Shown: positions 1 through 10,800, counted from the stretch's first letter. The stretch: 64,000 bases of DNA from Sporosarcina quadrami (GCF_014836615.1 NZ_JACSQN010000004.1:211374-275373); one strand, 5' to 3'. Program-made: numbers and translations. The notes: generated by a model from the sequence alone, not told the origin.

Positions 1-123
1 ATTGCTGGAAGCGATATAAAATTAACGATGAAAAAAGATAACGGATTTTGGTACATTGAAAACGCAGAAGAACGAGAGCAGTGTTATAGAGGTCTTGGTA
101 AAACTAAAGGGCTCTGTCTATAA
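1..123 (+). CDS. 3' end of an unrecognised gene
   Basis: The frame is open from the first base of the window and stops at the TAA at 121-123, giving a 40-residue C-terminal tail with a stretch reading DNGFWYIENAEERE. The tail is polar, contains two cysteines and resembles no family I can name. The following lipoprotein gene on the same strand could belong with it. The stretch from 124 to 255 has no further convincing gene. Confidence 0.4.
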   Translation: MAGSDIKLTMKKDNGFWYIENAEEREQCYRGLGKTKGLCL

Positions 124-255
124 TTGTGTTCTTCTGTAGCTTATGGAGGTAATGGGTGCACAACAGATGAAGGTTGCGCTTTAATCCGGCCAGTTAGTGA
201 AAGAAGAAGTGGTTTTATTATTTAGATTATTAATCACTAAAGAGGTGGTTTGGAA

Positions 256-672
256 ATGAAGTTTAGGGTGTTGTTTGCTATTTTTTTTATAATTTTTTTG
301 ACAGCTTGTTCAACAACTAAACAAACTGTTATTGAGGATGAAGTTATCTTCTACGGCGAAGGAGATCATTGGAATGTCAAGTATATTTACAATCCTGAAC
401 TGTACAATGAAAAAAAGGTGAATTGGGTTGAAATCGAATTGAAAAATTCACAACTATTGCAAGAAGACTTATCTAATATTGACATTGGATTTGAAGGTAG
501 AGATGGGTTAATTACAGGAAATGTTGGAGATATGGTAACAAAAATTAAAGGTAACGTTATTTCTTTTTTAGTTGGTACTGTTAATTCTGAAACATTTAAA
601 GAAGATAAATATAAAATCACGATAAAATTTGAAGATAAACCCGATGTTATAAAATTGCAGTTTTTGAACTAA
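256..672 (+). CDS. small putative lipoprotein
   Basis: A 138-residue protein that starts with a short positive stretch, a hydrophobic core and a lipobox (LTAC), so the mature protein is expected to be lipid-anchored on the outer face of the membrane by its cysteine. I chose the ATG at 256 over the TTG at 250 because the AGAGGTGG ribosome site at 241-248 is well spaced for the ATG and almost touches the TTG. The mature part is rich in Lys, Glu and Asp with alternating beta-like segments, and no enzymatic motif is visible. The function is unknown. It might be an accessory or immunity-type protein for the gene that ends at 123, but that is only a neighbourhood guess. Confidence 0.65.
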   Translation: MKFRVLFAIFFIIFLTACSTTKQTVIEDEVIFYGEGDHWNVKYIYNPELYNEKKVNWVEIELKNSQLLQEDLSNIDIGFEGRDGLITGNVGDMVTKIKGNVISFLVGTVNSETFKEDKYKITIKFEDKPDVIKLQFLN

Positions 673-724
673 CATGTACGATTGTAAGCTTAATTCATCG
701 TACCCCTTCCAAACACAAAAGTTA

Positions 725-765
725 AAAAAGCCGAAAAACAGTACGCAACTGTCTTTCGGCTTTTC
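725..765. terminator. bidirectional terminator between lipoprotein gene and mqo
   Basis: An inverted repeat (AAAAGCCGAAA pairing with TTTCGGCTTTT, plus inner ACAGT/ACTGT) is flanked by A- and T-runs. It serves the converging lipoprotein gene and mqo. Confidence 0.8.
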
Positions 766-777
766 TTACTTGATGCA

Positions 778-2325
778 TTATTCGATTGTTTCAACATCGC
801 CTTCAATGACGACTTCTGGATCAATTTCCACATCTACATGTACAGGGACTTCATTTAATTCGAGCGCCGCCGCTGTGAAATGATGTACTTCATCCAATAA
901 CTCCGTGTTGTCTACAAGCGACTTTCCGTAGGACGGGATGATCTCTTTCAACTTCGGTTCCCATTCTTTCAGCTCCTGTGGGAAGCATTTCTTGAATACT
1001 TCAAGCATGACGTGGACGGCAGTGGATGCACCTGGAGAAGCGCCAAGCAAAGCAGCGACTGATCCATCAGACGAACTGACGACTTCCGTACCAAATTGAA
1101 GTGTCCCCTTACCTTTATCCGTATCCTTAATGACTTGTACACGCTGTCCTGCTACAACAAGATCCCAATCTTCAATCTTAGCAGTAGGAATAAATTCGCG
1201 TAGTTCTTCCATACGCTTTTCTTTTGAGAGCATCAATTGCTCAATCAGATATTTCGTTAAGGACATCTCTTTCGCACCTGCCGCCAACATCGTGAAGACG
1301 TTATTCGGTTTAACAGACGTGATCAAATCCATATTCGATCCTGTTTTCAGGAATTTCGGAGAGAACCCTGCAAACGGTCCGAACAGCAATGACTTTTTAT
1401 TGTCGATGAAGCGTGTGTCAAGATGCGGAACGGACATCGGAGGAGCTCCAACTTTCGCTTTACCATATACTTTCGCGTGATGCTGCTCGATAACTTCCGG
1501 ATTGTTGCATACCATGAAAATCCCACTAACAGGGAACCCGCCAATATGCTTGCTCTCAGGAATACCTGTCTTCTGCAGTAAATGAAGGCTGCCGCCTCCG
1601 CCACCGATAAAGACGAACTTCGCCTGATGGTGCTCAGTCACGCCTTGCGCATTTTTTACTTTCAAGTTCCATCCGCCGTCAGCTGCACGCTTCAGGTTTT
1701 CAACACTATGTTTGTACTTAATGTCAACGTTTTGCTTTTTCAAATGGTCGAACAGAATACGAGTCAGTGCGCCGAAATTGACGTCTGTCCCCGTATCAAT
1801 TTTCGTCGCTGCAATCGGTTCTTTAGACGTACGATCTTTAATGATCAACGGAATCCATTCCATCAGTTTCTCCGGATCTTCCGAGAACTCCATCCCCTCG
1901 AACAAAGGATTCGTCGATAACGCTTCGAAACGTTTTCTAAGGAAGTTCACATTATCCTGACCGAGCACCATGCTCATGTGAGGCAATGATTGGATGAACT
2001 CACCCGGGTTGCTGATCAAGCCTTTCTTCACAAGGTATGACCAGAATTGCATGGACAGCTGAAACTGCTCATTAATGGTAATCGCTTTGCTTATATCAAT
2101 TGAACCGTCAGGCTTTTCAGTCGTGTAGTTGAGCTCACATAATGCCGCATGACCTGTTCCCGCGTTGTTCCACTCGTTCGAACTTTCTTCACCGGCACTG
2201 TCAAGCTTCTCAAACACTCTAATATTCCATTCAGGCTTTAATTCTTTTAGAAGTGTCCCTAGTGTGGCACTCATGATTCCGGCACCAATCAAGATGACAT
2301 CTGTTTTAGTTTCTCCGTTACTCAT
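778..2325 (-). CDS. mqo: malate:quinone oxidoreductase
   Basis: FAD-dependent, membrane-associated enzyme that oxidises malate to oxaloacetate and passes the electrons to the quinone pool, by-passing NAD-linked malate dehydrogenase in the TCA cycle. The N-terminus carries the dinucleotide-binding glycine motif ([11 protein letters not shown]), and the family stretches [24 protein letters not shown] and GASPGAST are all present. The length of about 515 residues is normal for the family. I place the start at the ATG at 2325, because AAGG lies 9 bases upstream. The in-frame ATG at 2334 overlaps that ribosome site. The gene is single, ends in the shared terminator at 725-765, and is divergent from the DUF3889 gene. 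Confidence 0.95.
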   Translation of the reverse strand: MSNGETKTDVILIGAGIMSATLGTLLKELKPEWNIRVFEKLDSAGEESSNEWNNAGTGHAALCELNYTTEKPDGSIDISKAITINEQFQLSMQFWSYLVKKGLISNPGEFIQSLPHMSMVLGQDNVNFLRKRFEALSTNPLFEGMEFSEDPEKLMEWIPLIIKDRTSKEPIAATKIDTGTDVNFGALTRILFDHLKKQNVDIKYKHSVENLKRAADGGWNLKVKNAQGVTEHHQAKFVFIGGGGGSLHLLQKTGIPESKHIGGFPVSGIFMVCNNPEVIEQHHAKVYGKAKVGAPPMSVPHLDTRFIDNKKSLLFGPFAGFSPKFLKTGSNMDLITSVKPNNVFTMLAAGAKEMSLTKYLIEQLMLSKEKRMEELREFIPTAKIEDWDLVVAGQRVQVIKDTDKGKGTLQFGTEVVSSSDGSVAALLGASPGASTAVHVMLEVFKKCFPQELKEWEPKLKEIIPSYGKSLVDNTELLDEVHHFTAAALELNEVPVHVDVEIDPEVVIEGDVETIE

Positions 2326-2620
2326 TATACCCATCCTTATACGTTAGAATTTGTAGAAAGGATCCAAGTCGCGAGCACATCGCACACCTTTGCTCCTTCA
2401 ATTATATCATATTATATTACAATTATTTATAGTTGAAGCTTTTATCGTTTTCTGATACATTCCATTGCCATTTTACGGCTATTTCTTGTTATAAATATTG
2501 TTGAAATCGATCGCATTTCGTCTATTACTTCATTATACAGACAACCCAAGGAATTTACAGGTTTCCGAGCATGATTTCTACGAAATGATCCACCCTATTT
2601 CAAAGGAGTTGTGTTCATTA

Positions 2621-2947
2621 ATGAAATTGTTACTAGCTATCAGTATGCTGTTCATCATTCCTGCTACTTATATTGCCCAAAGTACCATTGCCGAAGAAAA
2701 AGAAATACCCGCTTACGCAAAATGGTCTAGGCTTGCTTTAGAGGAAACAACAAAAAAATATCCGAATGCGAAAATTATCGATTACCTCTATATCGGTACG
2801 GCTTCTCAAGAAGAGAAGACGATTGCAACTTTTCAACTATGGATGAAAGAAAACAACAAGGAATTCGGTGTCAGGGTTAAAGTGACATACGACACCCTTT
2901 CTGAACAATTTGTACATGTGGAGTTTGAAGAGTTTGCACGAAACTAA
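2621..2947 (+). CDS. DUF3889 family secreted protein
   Basis: A 108-residue protein with an N-terminal signal peptide (MKLLLAISMLFIIPATYIAQ) followed by the small DUF3889-like domain, recognised by its WSRLALEETTKKYPNAKIIDYLYIG core. It resembles the Bacillus subtilis YqzG/YhdC type. Its role is unknown and it probably acts outside the membrane. The frame is open upstream to 2498, but the ATG at 2621 gives a proper signal peptide and follows AAAGGAG at 2602-2608, although the spacing of 12 is long. The roughly 300 bases between mqo and this gene (2326-2620) are AT-rich and must hold the divergent promoters. I see no other gene there. Confidence 0.75.
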   Translation: MKLLLAISMLFIIPATYIAQSTIAEEKEIPAYAKWSRLALEETTKKYPNAKIIDYLYIGTASQEEKTIATFQLWMKENNKEFGVRVKVTYDTLSEQFVHVEFEEFARN

Positions 2948-2955
2948 TTGATCGT

Positions 2956-2994
2956 AAAAATGCCGGAACGACTTTTGCAGTCATTCCGGCGTTT
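2956..2994. terminator. terminator between converging genes
   Basis: The hairpin TGCCGGAA-GACT / AGTC-TTCCGGCG is preceded by an A-run, which is a T-run on the minus strand, so it terminates the DUF4317 gene and probably the DUF3889 gene as well. Confidence 0.75.
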
Positions 2995-3000
2995 ACCCTC

Positions 3001-4203
3001 TTATTTCAACAGCTCTTCAGAAATCAGTTTAAACCCTTCCACCATCGCGTCTTCTTCCACTTCGATCAGTAAACAAAGTCTACCGTCGACTGTCACTTGC
3101 CTAACGTAACGTAAATCAGCTGGGTTAATGGAAATGTCCGCTACTTTCGTGCTAATTTTAATAGACTTAGACGTGAAGCTAGGGATGACGTCATTCGCAT
3201 TCATCTCATATGTCTTATCTTCCAGTATTTTTTGGAACGCCCGCTCCACTTTCTCAGTGCTCACTTCTTTGACGCCACCTGCTTTAAGGACCCGTTCCAC
3301 TTCCTTCGTGTCCAATAAAGGGATGGCGTCCGCTTCGTCTTTATTATCCTCTTCCACCATAAGCATATTGTGGATTTCATCGTAAACACCAGCTAATGTA
3401 CGGGAATCGACTTCCTCGCCCATCACTTCCTTGACGATTTCTTCAAACACCGTCTTATTGTCTTCTGCCGTCATGATTTCTTCACCGTTTAGCACATCTT
3501 CAATGAACCGGTGATCGGGCTTGTTCGTCTTCCCCGCGGCATATAGAATATGGTTCACATCTGCCGCATTGTCCGTGAAGCACGGGAACAGGAAACCGCC
3601 GACGGGAGACGTCGTATTGACGATAGGATCCAGCGTGAGGCTCGATTTGAATTCTTTCTCATTGAAATCGAACACAAGCGAACGCTTCGGCAGATCAGTC
3701 TGATTCATACTGCAAAGAATGAACGGTGTAGAATACACTTCGTCACGAATAGCACTATCCGTCTCATCCTTGCTTCGTTTTGTCGGCTTATAATAGTTGC
3801 CACGGATAAATGTAATGACGAGATCCTTTTCATAATGGAAGTCTTGCACCATCTTGAGTGCCATACGTTGCATATCTTCCCGCCACTTACCGATATCATC
3901 GGTTTGGAGTCCGTCATACAACAGCTTTTGTGCATGCTCGTCGTTGTCATCTTCCTCTTCTGATTGTCGAACGAACTTCACTTCAAACAGTTTCACACCT
4001 AATTTCCCGCCGAGCACTTTCTTGAAATTCGTGAAGAACAAATCCTGCTGCTCCTCATCGAGTAAGGCAAACGGCTGGCTCACTTCGTGGAAGATTTCAC
4101 TACTCTCCGCCTGGATATATACATTATAAATAGTATTAATCTTTAGCAAATCCGTCCCCGCTTTAAAGTGCTTGCGGATATCCGCGATATCTCTTTTATT
4201 CAT
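3001..4203 (-). CDS. DUF4317 family protein
   Basis: A 400-residue soluble, acidic protein that matches the DUF4317 family in overall character: an N-terminal MNKRDIADIRKHFK, a central block DRRIEDVL-like segment preceding a helical acidic region, and a C-terminal DISINPADLRYVRQ segment. There is no signal peptide or membrane segment. The function of the family is unknown. The start is taken at the ATG at 4203 with GGAG 6 bases upstream. An in-frame TTG at 4215 lies directly against AAGGAG and is less likely. It stands alone between two terminators. Confidence 0.7.
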   Translation of the reverse strand: MNKRDIADIRKHFKAGTDLLKINTIYNVYIQAESSEIFHEVSQPFALLDEEQQDLFFTNFKKVLGGKLGVKLFEVKFVRQSEEEDDNDEHAQKLLYDGLQTDDIGKWREDMQRMALKMVQDFHYEKDLVITFIRGNYYKPTKRSKDETDSAIRDEVYSTPFILCSMNQTDLPKRSLVFDFNEKEFKSSLTLDPIVNTTSPVGGFLFPCFTDNAADVNHILYAAGKTNKPDHRFIEDVLNGEEIMTAEDNKTVFEEIVKEVMGEEVDSRTLAGVYDEIHNMLMVEEDNKDEADAIPLLDTKEVERVLKAGGVKEVSTEKVERAFQKILEDKTYEMNANDVIPSFTSKSIKISTKVADISINPADLRYVRQVTVDGRLCLLIEVEEDAMVEGFKLISEELLK

Positions 4204-4284
4204 CGATTGCTCCAACTCCTTAGTCTGTAAGTCAACCTATACTTTCATTATATCAGTGATCTAAATCGAATAATGAAACTACAA

Positions 4285-4324
4285 GAAAAAAACGCTAAGT
4301 CCTCTTATGAACTCAGCATTTTTT
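4285..4324. terminator. terminator downstream of DUF1456 gene
   Basis: The stem GCTAAGT / ACTCAGC (one mismatch) has an A-run before it and a T-run after it, so it can terminate on either strand. It lies just beyond the stop of the DUF1456 gene. Confidence 0.6.
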
Positions 4325-4329
4325 AACGA

Positions 4330-4839
4330 TCAATCTCGATAGCGTAAGGCTAGGCCTTTAAGGAAGTTACGCGCGTACCGGTCGCCGCACTCTTTATAAT
4401 TCCGATGGCCTTCTTTACGAAGGACTGCACTTAATTCACTCTTAGACAAGTCTACTCCGACTTCATTCAAAATGTCGACCATATCCTCACTCGTCAGTGA
4501 CAGTGCGATTTTCAACTTCTTCAATAAAATATTATTGACGTTGCGGTTATTGGATGACATGAGGAACTGATTTTGTCCGTTCCCTTGCTTGTCCTCTTGT
4601 GCACCTCTTTTCAACGTCACATATCCGTTCAAGAAAGATTCTAACGTCCTGTTGTCAATATCTCTTCCATAGTCATGTCCCTGTTCTTCAGTTTCCTCGC
4701 CAGCATTCTTCTTAGCCAACATTTCCCGAACTTCAGCCGTCGTTGTTTCGATGCCGCCCAGTTCAAAAATTTCAACCATTTCCTTATCTTTTATGTCGAG
4801 TGCGTATCGTAATCTGCTCAGAATGTCATTATTGTTCAT
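4330..4839 (-). CDS. DUF1456 family (YehS-like) protein
   Basis: A 169-residue protein built of two related halves, each beginning with an NNDILSRLRYALDI / NNILLKKLKIALSL type helix pair followed by an MVEIFELGGIE / MVDILNEVGVD segment. This is the duplicated DUF1456 fold known from E. coli YehS. The two halves are joined by a polar linker. Its function is unknown. I chose the ATG at 4839, since AAGGTGAT precedes it at a good distance; a GTG at 4848 is inside that site. It is a single gene with its own terminator. Confidence 0.75.
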   Translation of the reverse strand: MNNNDILSRLRYALDIKDKEMVEIFELGGIETTTAEVREMLAKKNAGEETEEQGHDYGRDIDNRTLESFLNGYVTLKRGAQEDKQGNGQNQFLMSSNNRNVNNILLKKLKIALSLTSEDMVDILNEVGVDLSKSELSAVLRKEGHRNYKECGDRYARNFLKGLALRYRD

Positions 4840-4951
4840 CAGTATCACCTTAGTCCCTTCGTGTTTTACGGTTGTTATTAGTATAAGGCTTTTTACGGTT
4901 TATTACGATTAACATCCATTGTTCTGAGCTGGTACTTTTCATATGCTTCAA

Positions 4952-6022
4952 TTACGTTATTTTATTAATCAACTCGATATATTGTGTATCTCCATATCCT
5001 ACATTCGGGAATAGCTTGAATAGTTGTGTAAGCAATTGCGATTGTGGAAGATGCTTATTTTTCGAAATGTATGCAGTGACGGGATTGTTGTCTTTCTGCA
5101 ATTCTAAAAACAGGTCTATCGCTTGATACATTACTGGAAGCAAGACATGTGTAGGCTTTTTATGATTCACTAACACTTCTTCATATACTGAACGATAGCA
5201 GCCTAATGAAATCTCTGTTTGATTTACTTTAAATTCATCTTCCTGAAAGTTGTTCAGAAACACTCGACCTTTGTATCCAGATTGTTCAAGAAAGGCTAGA
5301 AGCGTTAATAGGTTCATCTGACAAAACATATCTTCCCCGAACCATAAGACTATATAGTTATAATCTTTCTCAAATAAATTCGTCAAAGATTCAATAACTT
5401 TGTTGGTGTAACTCTCCACTGTAACTCCGTGACCCAATGCTCGCATTTCAATAAACTTAGCGTCGAAGATAGGTACTGTCGTTGCATGTACACACATCGC
5501 TTCATTGAATGGTGCATAGTCGGAATCCCCCATAAGCTTCTTACTTTTAAATTCACCATACATGAGTTGTCCGTTCAATATATTCAGTACATCGTGAGCA
5601 AACAACTCGTTCTTCTGACTCCTTAGTTGGTTAACTTCCGCTTCTCTATTCATGCTGGCTTCATCCCTTCTTTGGTAAAACATTATCTTGGCAAACGATT
5701 GAACAGGCATTTGCTTTAGTTGAAATTCTCTTGGGTTAATACCAAAAACATTCTTAAACGCTCTGCTATAGGACTCTTGGGATGAATAACCAAATGCAAA
5801 AGCAATATCAATAATCTTCCGGTTGGTCGCCAAATCTTCTGTAGACACATATAACCTTCGAAGGAGAATATATCTTCGAATGCTAATGCCCGTTGCCTGA
5901 TGAAATTTAAATGAACAATAGTAAGGAGAATATCCCATATAATCTGCTAAATCCTCTAGCGAAAATACATCTTTTAAACGGTCTTCGATCCAATCAATCA
6001 TCTGTTGTATATATTCATTCAT
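4952..6022 (-). CDS. AraC-family transcriptional regulator with an unrecognised C-terminal domain
   Basis: The first 105 residues form a double helix-turn-helix of the AraC/XylS type (FSLEDLADYMGYSPYYCSFK and IIDIAFAFGYSSQESYSRAF, ending GINPREFQ). This order, with the DNA-binding domain first, is the reverse of the usual AraC arrangement. The remaining 250 residues have no motif I can name. They include MYGEFKSKKLMGDS and a segment resembling a ligand-binding or effector domain. The start is the ATG at 6022, preceded by AGGGGG. The gene is divergent from the oligopeptidase gene across about 180 bases, so it may regulate that gene, but no operator can be identified. Confidence 0.7.
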   Translation of the reverse strand: MNEYIQQMIDWIEDRLKDVFSLEDLADYMGYSPYYCSFKFHQATGISIRRYILLRRLYVSTEDLATNRKIIDIAFAFGYSSQESYSRAFKNVFGINPREFQLKQMPVQSFAKIMFYQRRDEASMNREAEVNQLRSQKNELFAHDVLNILNGQLMYGEFKSKKLMGDSDYAPFNEAMCVHATTVPIFDAKFIEMRALGHGVTVESYTNKVIESLTNLFEKDYNYIVLWFGEDMFCQMNLLTLLAFLEQSGYKGRVFLNNFQEDEFKVNQTEISLGCYRSVYEEVLVNHKKPTHVLLPVMYQAIDLFLELQKDNNPVTAYISKNKHLPQSQLLTQLFKLFPNVGYGDTQYIELINKIT

Positions 6023-6206
6023 CTGGCTCACCCCCTAATGTAAGTATAGTCGGCTTGAACTTTATCTTTTTGATATTTGTTGTGTTGTATGAAGAAATTT
6101 TCAACCTTAACATTTGAAGACAATAGAATAGTAAGTTAAAAAGAGGGTTTCCGATACCATATCCAGAAAATAATACGTATACCGATAGATCGAGAGGAGA
6201 ATTTTG

Positions 6207-8258
6207 ATGAAAGCACCTGTTGCAAAACATATTCCGCATCCCCATGAACTGCATGGCGATATACGCGAAGATGATTTCTATTGGATGAAAGATAAGGAAA
6301 ATCCGGAGGTCATTCAATACTTGGAAGATGAAAATGCGTATTACAAAGAAATTATGGAGCCGTTGAAAGACAGAACCGAGCAGATCTTCCAAAGTATGAT
6401 GGACCGTGTGCCCGATTCTGAAGTAGACGTCCCCGTTCAACGTGGACCGTACTTCTATTATTCCATTCTCGATAAAGATAAACAATATCCAGTCTATGCG
6501 CGCAAGAAAGCAGCAAGCCGCGACCAACTGGAAATGGCAATAGAAGAAATTGTGCTCGATCTCAATGAACTTGCCACACAAAGTGACTATTTGAACGTGA
6601 CAGTACAGCGCATGAGCACTGATCACAATCGTCTCGCTTATTTAGAAAACCGCGACGGTACAGATCGCTATACGGTATTTGTGAAAGATATGGAAACAGG
6701 AGAATTACTTGAAGATCGGATTACAGAAGTGTTTTTATACGGCAGTCTCGAATGGAGCGATTGCGGTGAATATCTCTTCTACATTACCGTTGACGACAAT
6801 CAGCGTCCATGTCAATTATGGCGCCATCGCTTAGGTGAAGAGAATGTAAACGATGAGCTGCTTTATGAAGAAAAAGATGACACATTTTCATTGTATATGG
6901 ACAAATCGCAAAGTGGAAAATTCATATTCGTTTACTCTGGCTCGAAAACGACAAGTGAAGTACGCATGCTAGAAGCAGCTTCCCCGTTATCAGCGTTGCA
7001 AGTGCTCGATACTCGCCATGAAGGCATTCTTTACCAAGTTGAACATTGGGAAGATGACTTGCTCATCATGACGAATGAAGGCGCGACAAACTTCCAGCTA
7101 CTACGTTGTCCTCTCTCGGATATCCATTCACGGACAAATGTCGTTCCTTATGATGAAGACCGTTATTTGCAGGCAATGTACCCGTTCCACGACAAACTAC
7201 TTGTCGCAGGAAGAGAAGACGGATTGACACAAGTCTGGATGTTGCAAGGCGAAACACTTAAACAGATCAGTTGGGATGAACCGATTTACAGCGTAGCGGT
7301 TTTATCTAATCAAAGTTACGACACGACTGAAGTCTTAATTAGTTATGAATCTTTACTAACACCTGAAACAACATACGGACTACATTTACTTTCCGAAGAA
7401 AAACGGCAACTCCAAGTGGCTCCTGTAAGCGGTGAATACGATCCTTCCCGCTTCCGCCAGGAACATCTGTGGGCAACAGCTGAAGACGGTGTCAAGATAC
7501 CGATGACGATGGTCTATCTTAAAGGCGCACTTGACAATGGACCAGCTCCGCTTATTTTGCATGCGTACGGTTCTTACGGATCTAACAGCGATCCGTATTT
7601 CAATCCTTACCGCCTTCCGCTCCTTGAAAAAGGAATCGTATTTGTTACAGCGCAAGTACGTGGTGGTTCTGAAATGGGTTGGACTTGGTATGAGGATGGA
7701 AAGATGGAGCATAAGCGCAATACGTTCACCGACTTCATCGCTGCGGCAAAACATCTCATCGCTGAAAACTACACGTCAAAGGACAAGTTGGCAGCACGCG
7801 GAGGCAGTGCGGGTGGCCTGCTCGTAGGCGCGGTTGCCAATATGGCGGGCGACCTGTTCCAAGTTATCGTTCCTGAGGTACCGTTCGTTGACGTCGTGAC
7901 AACGATGCTTGATACATCGATACCATTGACGACACTCGAATGGGATGAATGGGGCAATCCGCAGAACAAGGATGAATATTTCTACATGAAATCATACAGC
8001 CCGTACGATAATGTTGAAGCGAAAGACTACCCGAACTTGTATATTACAACAGGTCTTAATGATCCGCGCGTCGGCTACTGGGAACCTGCAAAATGGGTCG
8101 CTCGTTTAAGAGAGTTGAAAACGGATGCCAACACGCTCGTCATGAAAACGAATATGGGCGCCGGACACTTCGGTGAATCTGGCCGTTTCAACAGCTTGAA
8201 AGAATCCGCGGCTTGTTATGCGTTTATGTTAGACAAATTAGGTGTAGATAAAGAGTGA
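6207..8258 (+). CDS. ptrB: S9 family oligopeptidase (oligopeptidase B-like)
   Basis: Cytoplasmic serine peptidase of the prolyl-oligopeptidase clan that cuts short peptides, in the oligopeptidase B group after basic residues. The N-terminal two-thirds is the beta-propeller gate, and it opens with HPHELHGDIREDDFYWMKD. The C-terminal alpha/beta hydrolase carries the nucleophile in RGGSAGGLL, the acid near TGLNDPRVGYWEP, and the catalytic histidine in GAGHFGESGR. At 683 residues it has normal length. The ATG at 6207 is preceded by GAGAGGAGA with a spacing of 6. It is monocistronic. The substrate range (Arg/Lys versus Pro) cannot be settled from sequence alone. Confidence 0.9.
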   Translation: MKAPVAKHIPHPHELHGDIREDDFYWMKDKENPEVIQYLEDENAYYKEIMEPLKDRTEQIFQSMMDRVPDSEVDVPVQRGPYFYYSILDKDKQYPVYARKKAASRDQLEMAIEEIVLDLNELATQSDYLNVTVQRMSTDHNRLAYLENRDGTDRYTVFVKDMETGELLEDRITEVFLYGSLEWSDCGEYLFYITVDDNQRPCQLWRHRLGEENVNDELLYEEKDDTFSLYMDKSQSGKFIFVYSGSKTTSEVRMLEAASPLSALQVLDTRHEGILYQVEHWEDDLLIMTNEGATNFQLLRCPLSDIHSRTNVVPYDEDRYLQAMYPFHDKLLVAGREDGLTQVWMLQGETLKQISWDEPIYSVAVLSNQSYDTTEVLISYESLLTPETTYGLHLLSEEKRQLQVAPVSGEYDPSRFRQEHLWATAEDGVKIPMTMVYLKGALDNGPAPLILHAYGSYGSNSDPYFNPYRLPLLEKGIVFVTAQVRGGSEMGWTWYEDGKMEHKRNTFTDFIAAAKHLIAENYTSKDKLAARGGSAGGLLVGAVANMAGDLFQVIVPEVPFVDVVTTMLDTSIPLTTLEWDEWGNPQNKDEYFYMKSYSPYDNVEAKDYPNLYITTGLNDPRVGYWEPAKWVARLRELKTDANTLVMKTNMGAGHFGESGRFNSLKESAACYAFMLDKLGVDKE

Positions 8259-8262
8259 ATTC

Positions 8263-8286
8263 AAAAAACCCCCAATCTCATGGGGG
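8263..8286 (-). terminator. terminator of the HxlR-type gene
   Basis: On the minus strand CCCCCA-TGAGAT-TGGGGG is followed by six T residues. It lies 18 bases past the stop of the regulator gene. Confidence 0.75.
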
Positions 8287-8304
8287 CTGGGGGCTACAAC
8301 TACG

Positions 8305-8658
8305 TTAGTCTTTTTTAGCATCTGTTTGTAAAAAGTCTCTGAAGTCATCTCCCCAATTACAAATGGACGTAACGACGGGTTCTAATTGGAGACCGATTTC
8401 ACTTAGGTCATATTCAACTTTAGGAGGGACGACAGGATAAACACGTCTCAAGACAATTTTATCCTCTTCCAGTTCCCTCAACTGCCTAATTAACATGCGT
8501 TGATTGGCATGAGGAAGTTTCTTTTCTATTTCGTTCAACCGTAAAGGGGACTGTTGGAGTAAACACCAGATAATTGCGATTTTCCATCGTCCACCTATGA
8601 CTGATAACGCTAAATCTTTGCCTGTAAAATATTCTTTGTCTTTATAGTGAATGACCAT
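8305..8658 (-). CDS. HxlR-type (DUF24) winged-helix regulator
   Basis: A 117-residue winged-helix regulator with the family core LSVIGGRWKIAIIWCLLQ, then LRLNEIEKKLP and RMLIRQLRELEEDKIV. B. subtilis HxlR activates a formaldehyde-fixing pathway, and this gene is divergent from a formaldehyde dehydrogenase gene, so it very likely senses formaldehyde or a related aldehyde and controls frmA-frmB. There is no N-terminal cysteine of the YodB/HypR kind. The only cysteines are in IIWCLL and SICNWG, so if sensing is thiol-based those are the candidates. AAAGGAG lies 11 bases before the ATG. Confidence 0.85.
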   Translation of the reverse strand: MVIHYKDKEYFTGKDLALSVIGGRWKIAIIWCLLQQSPLRLNEIEKKLPHANQRMLIRQLRELEEDKIVLRRVYPVVPPKVEYDLSEIGLQLEPVVTSICNWGDDFRDFLQTDAKKD

Positions 8659-8686
8659 TTTTGTTTACACTCCTTTTCAACAGTAA

Positions 8687-9901
<1,215 letters not shown>

Positions 9902-9905
9902 CATT

Positions 9906-10739
9906 ATGAATCTTAAAAGCATTGAAAAACGTTTATCTTTTGGCGGACAACAATGTAAGTACAGTCATTATTCGGAAGCCTTACAATGTGATATGACATT
10001 CAGTATTTACCTGCCTTCGAATAGAGAACAGAAGAAAATCCCTTTAATTTGGTGGCTCTCTGGTCTAACGTGCACGGATGATAATTTCAGTCAAAAGAGC
10101 GGTTTTCAAAGCTTGGCTGAAAAATACCAAGTGGCCGTCATCATTCCGGACACATCCCCACGTGGCGAAAATGTAGCAGACGACGAAGCATGGGATCTTG
10201 GTCAAGGTGCAGGATTTTATGTGAACGCTACGCAAAGCCCATGGGCAAAAAATTATCAAATGTATACGTATATAACGGAAGAATTATCGGCTATTGCACC
10301 AACACTCGTCCCTGAATTCTCGGGACAAGAAAGTATTATGGGTCACTCTATGGGTGGTCACGGTGCTTTAGTGATCGGTATGAAAAACGCGGATAGATTT
10401 AAATCTATATCTGCTTTTTCCCCTATTTTAAGCCCTAGTCAAGTACCTTGGGGTATTAAAGCTTTCTCTTCTTATCTTGGAGAAGATCAAGCTACTTGGA
10501 AAGAGTGGGATTCCACGGAACTCATTCAGGAATCCGGCATGCCGCCAATTCTCATTTCACAAGGAAGTGCAGATACGTTTTATCCCGAACAACTAGAGGA
10601 AACTACTTTCCTAGAACATGCACAAAAGAATAACCAGGAAGTGCAATACAGCAAAGAAGAAGGATATGATCATAGCTACTTCTTCATTGCTACATTTTTA
10701 GATGAGCATTTCGCGTTCCATATGAAGCATTTAAAATAA
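9906..10739 (+). CDS. frmB: S-formylglutathione hydrolase
   Basis: Esterase of the alpha/beta-hydrolase fold that splits S-formylglutathione into formate and glutathione, the second step of formaldehyde detoxification. The nucleophile is in GHSMGGHGAL, the acid in QGSADTFYPEQ and the histidine in YDHSYFFI. A conserved SGLTCTDDNF segment and WALG-like oxyanion region are present. The 277-residue length is normal. The ATG at 9906 follows GAGGAG, which is formed by the last codons of frmA, with only a 4-base gap between the genes. Transcription probably stops or is attenuated at the hairpin 10766-10800 before gshF. Confidence 0.93.
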   Translation: MNLKSIEKRLSFGGQQCKYSHYSEALQCDMTFSIYLPSNREQKKIPLIWWLSGLTCTDDNFSQKSGFQSLAEKYQVAVIIPDTSPRGENVADDEAWDLGQGAGFYVNATQSPWAKNYQMYTYITEELSAIAPTLVPEFSGQESIMGHSMGGHGALVIGMKNADRFKSISAFSPILSPSQVPWGIKAFSSYLGEDQATWKEWDSTELIQESGMPPILISQGSADTFYPEQLEETTFLEHAQKNNQEVQYSKEEGYDHSYFFIATFLDEHFAFHMKHLK

Positions 10740-10765
10740 TTCCCGTTTCACGAAAACCGGAATGG

Positions 10766-10800
10766 AAATATCCACATTTATTTGAAATGTGGATATTTTT
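10766..10800 (+). terminator. perfect hairpin between frmB and gshF
   Basis: A 14-bp perfect stem (AAATATCCACATTT / AAATGTGGATATTT) with a 5-base loop ends in a T-run. It can terminate frmA-frmB transcripts or act as a partial terminator that lowers gshF expression. Confidence 0.75.
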
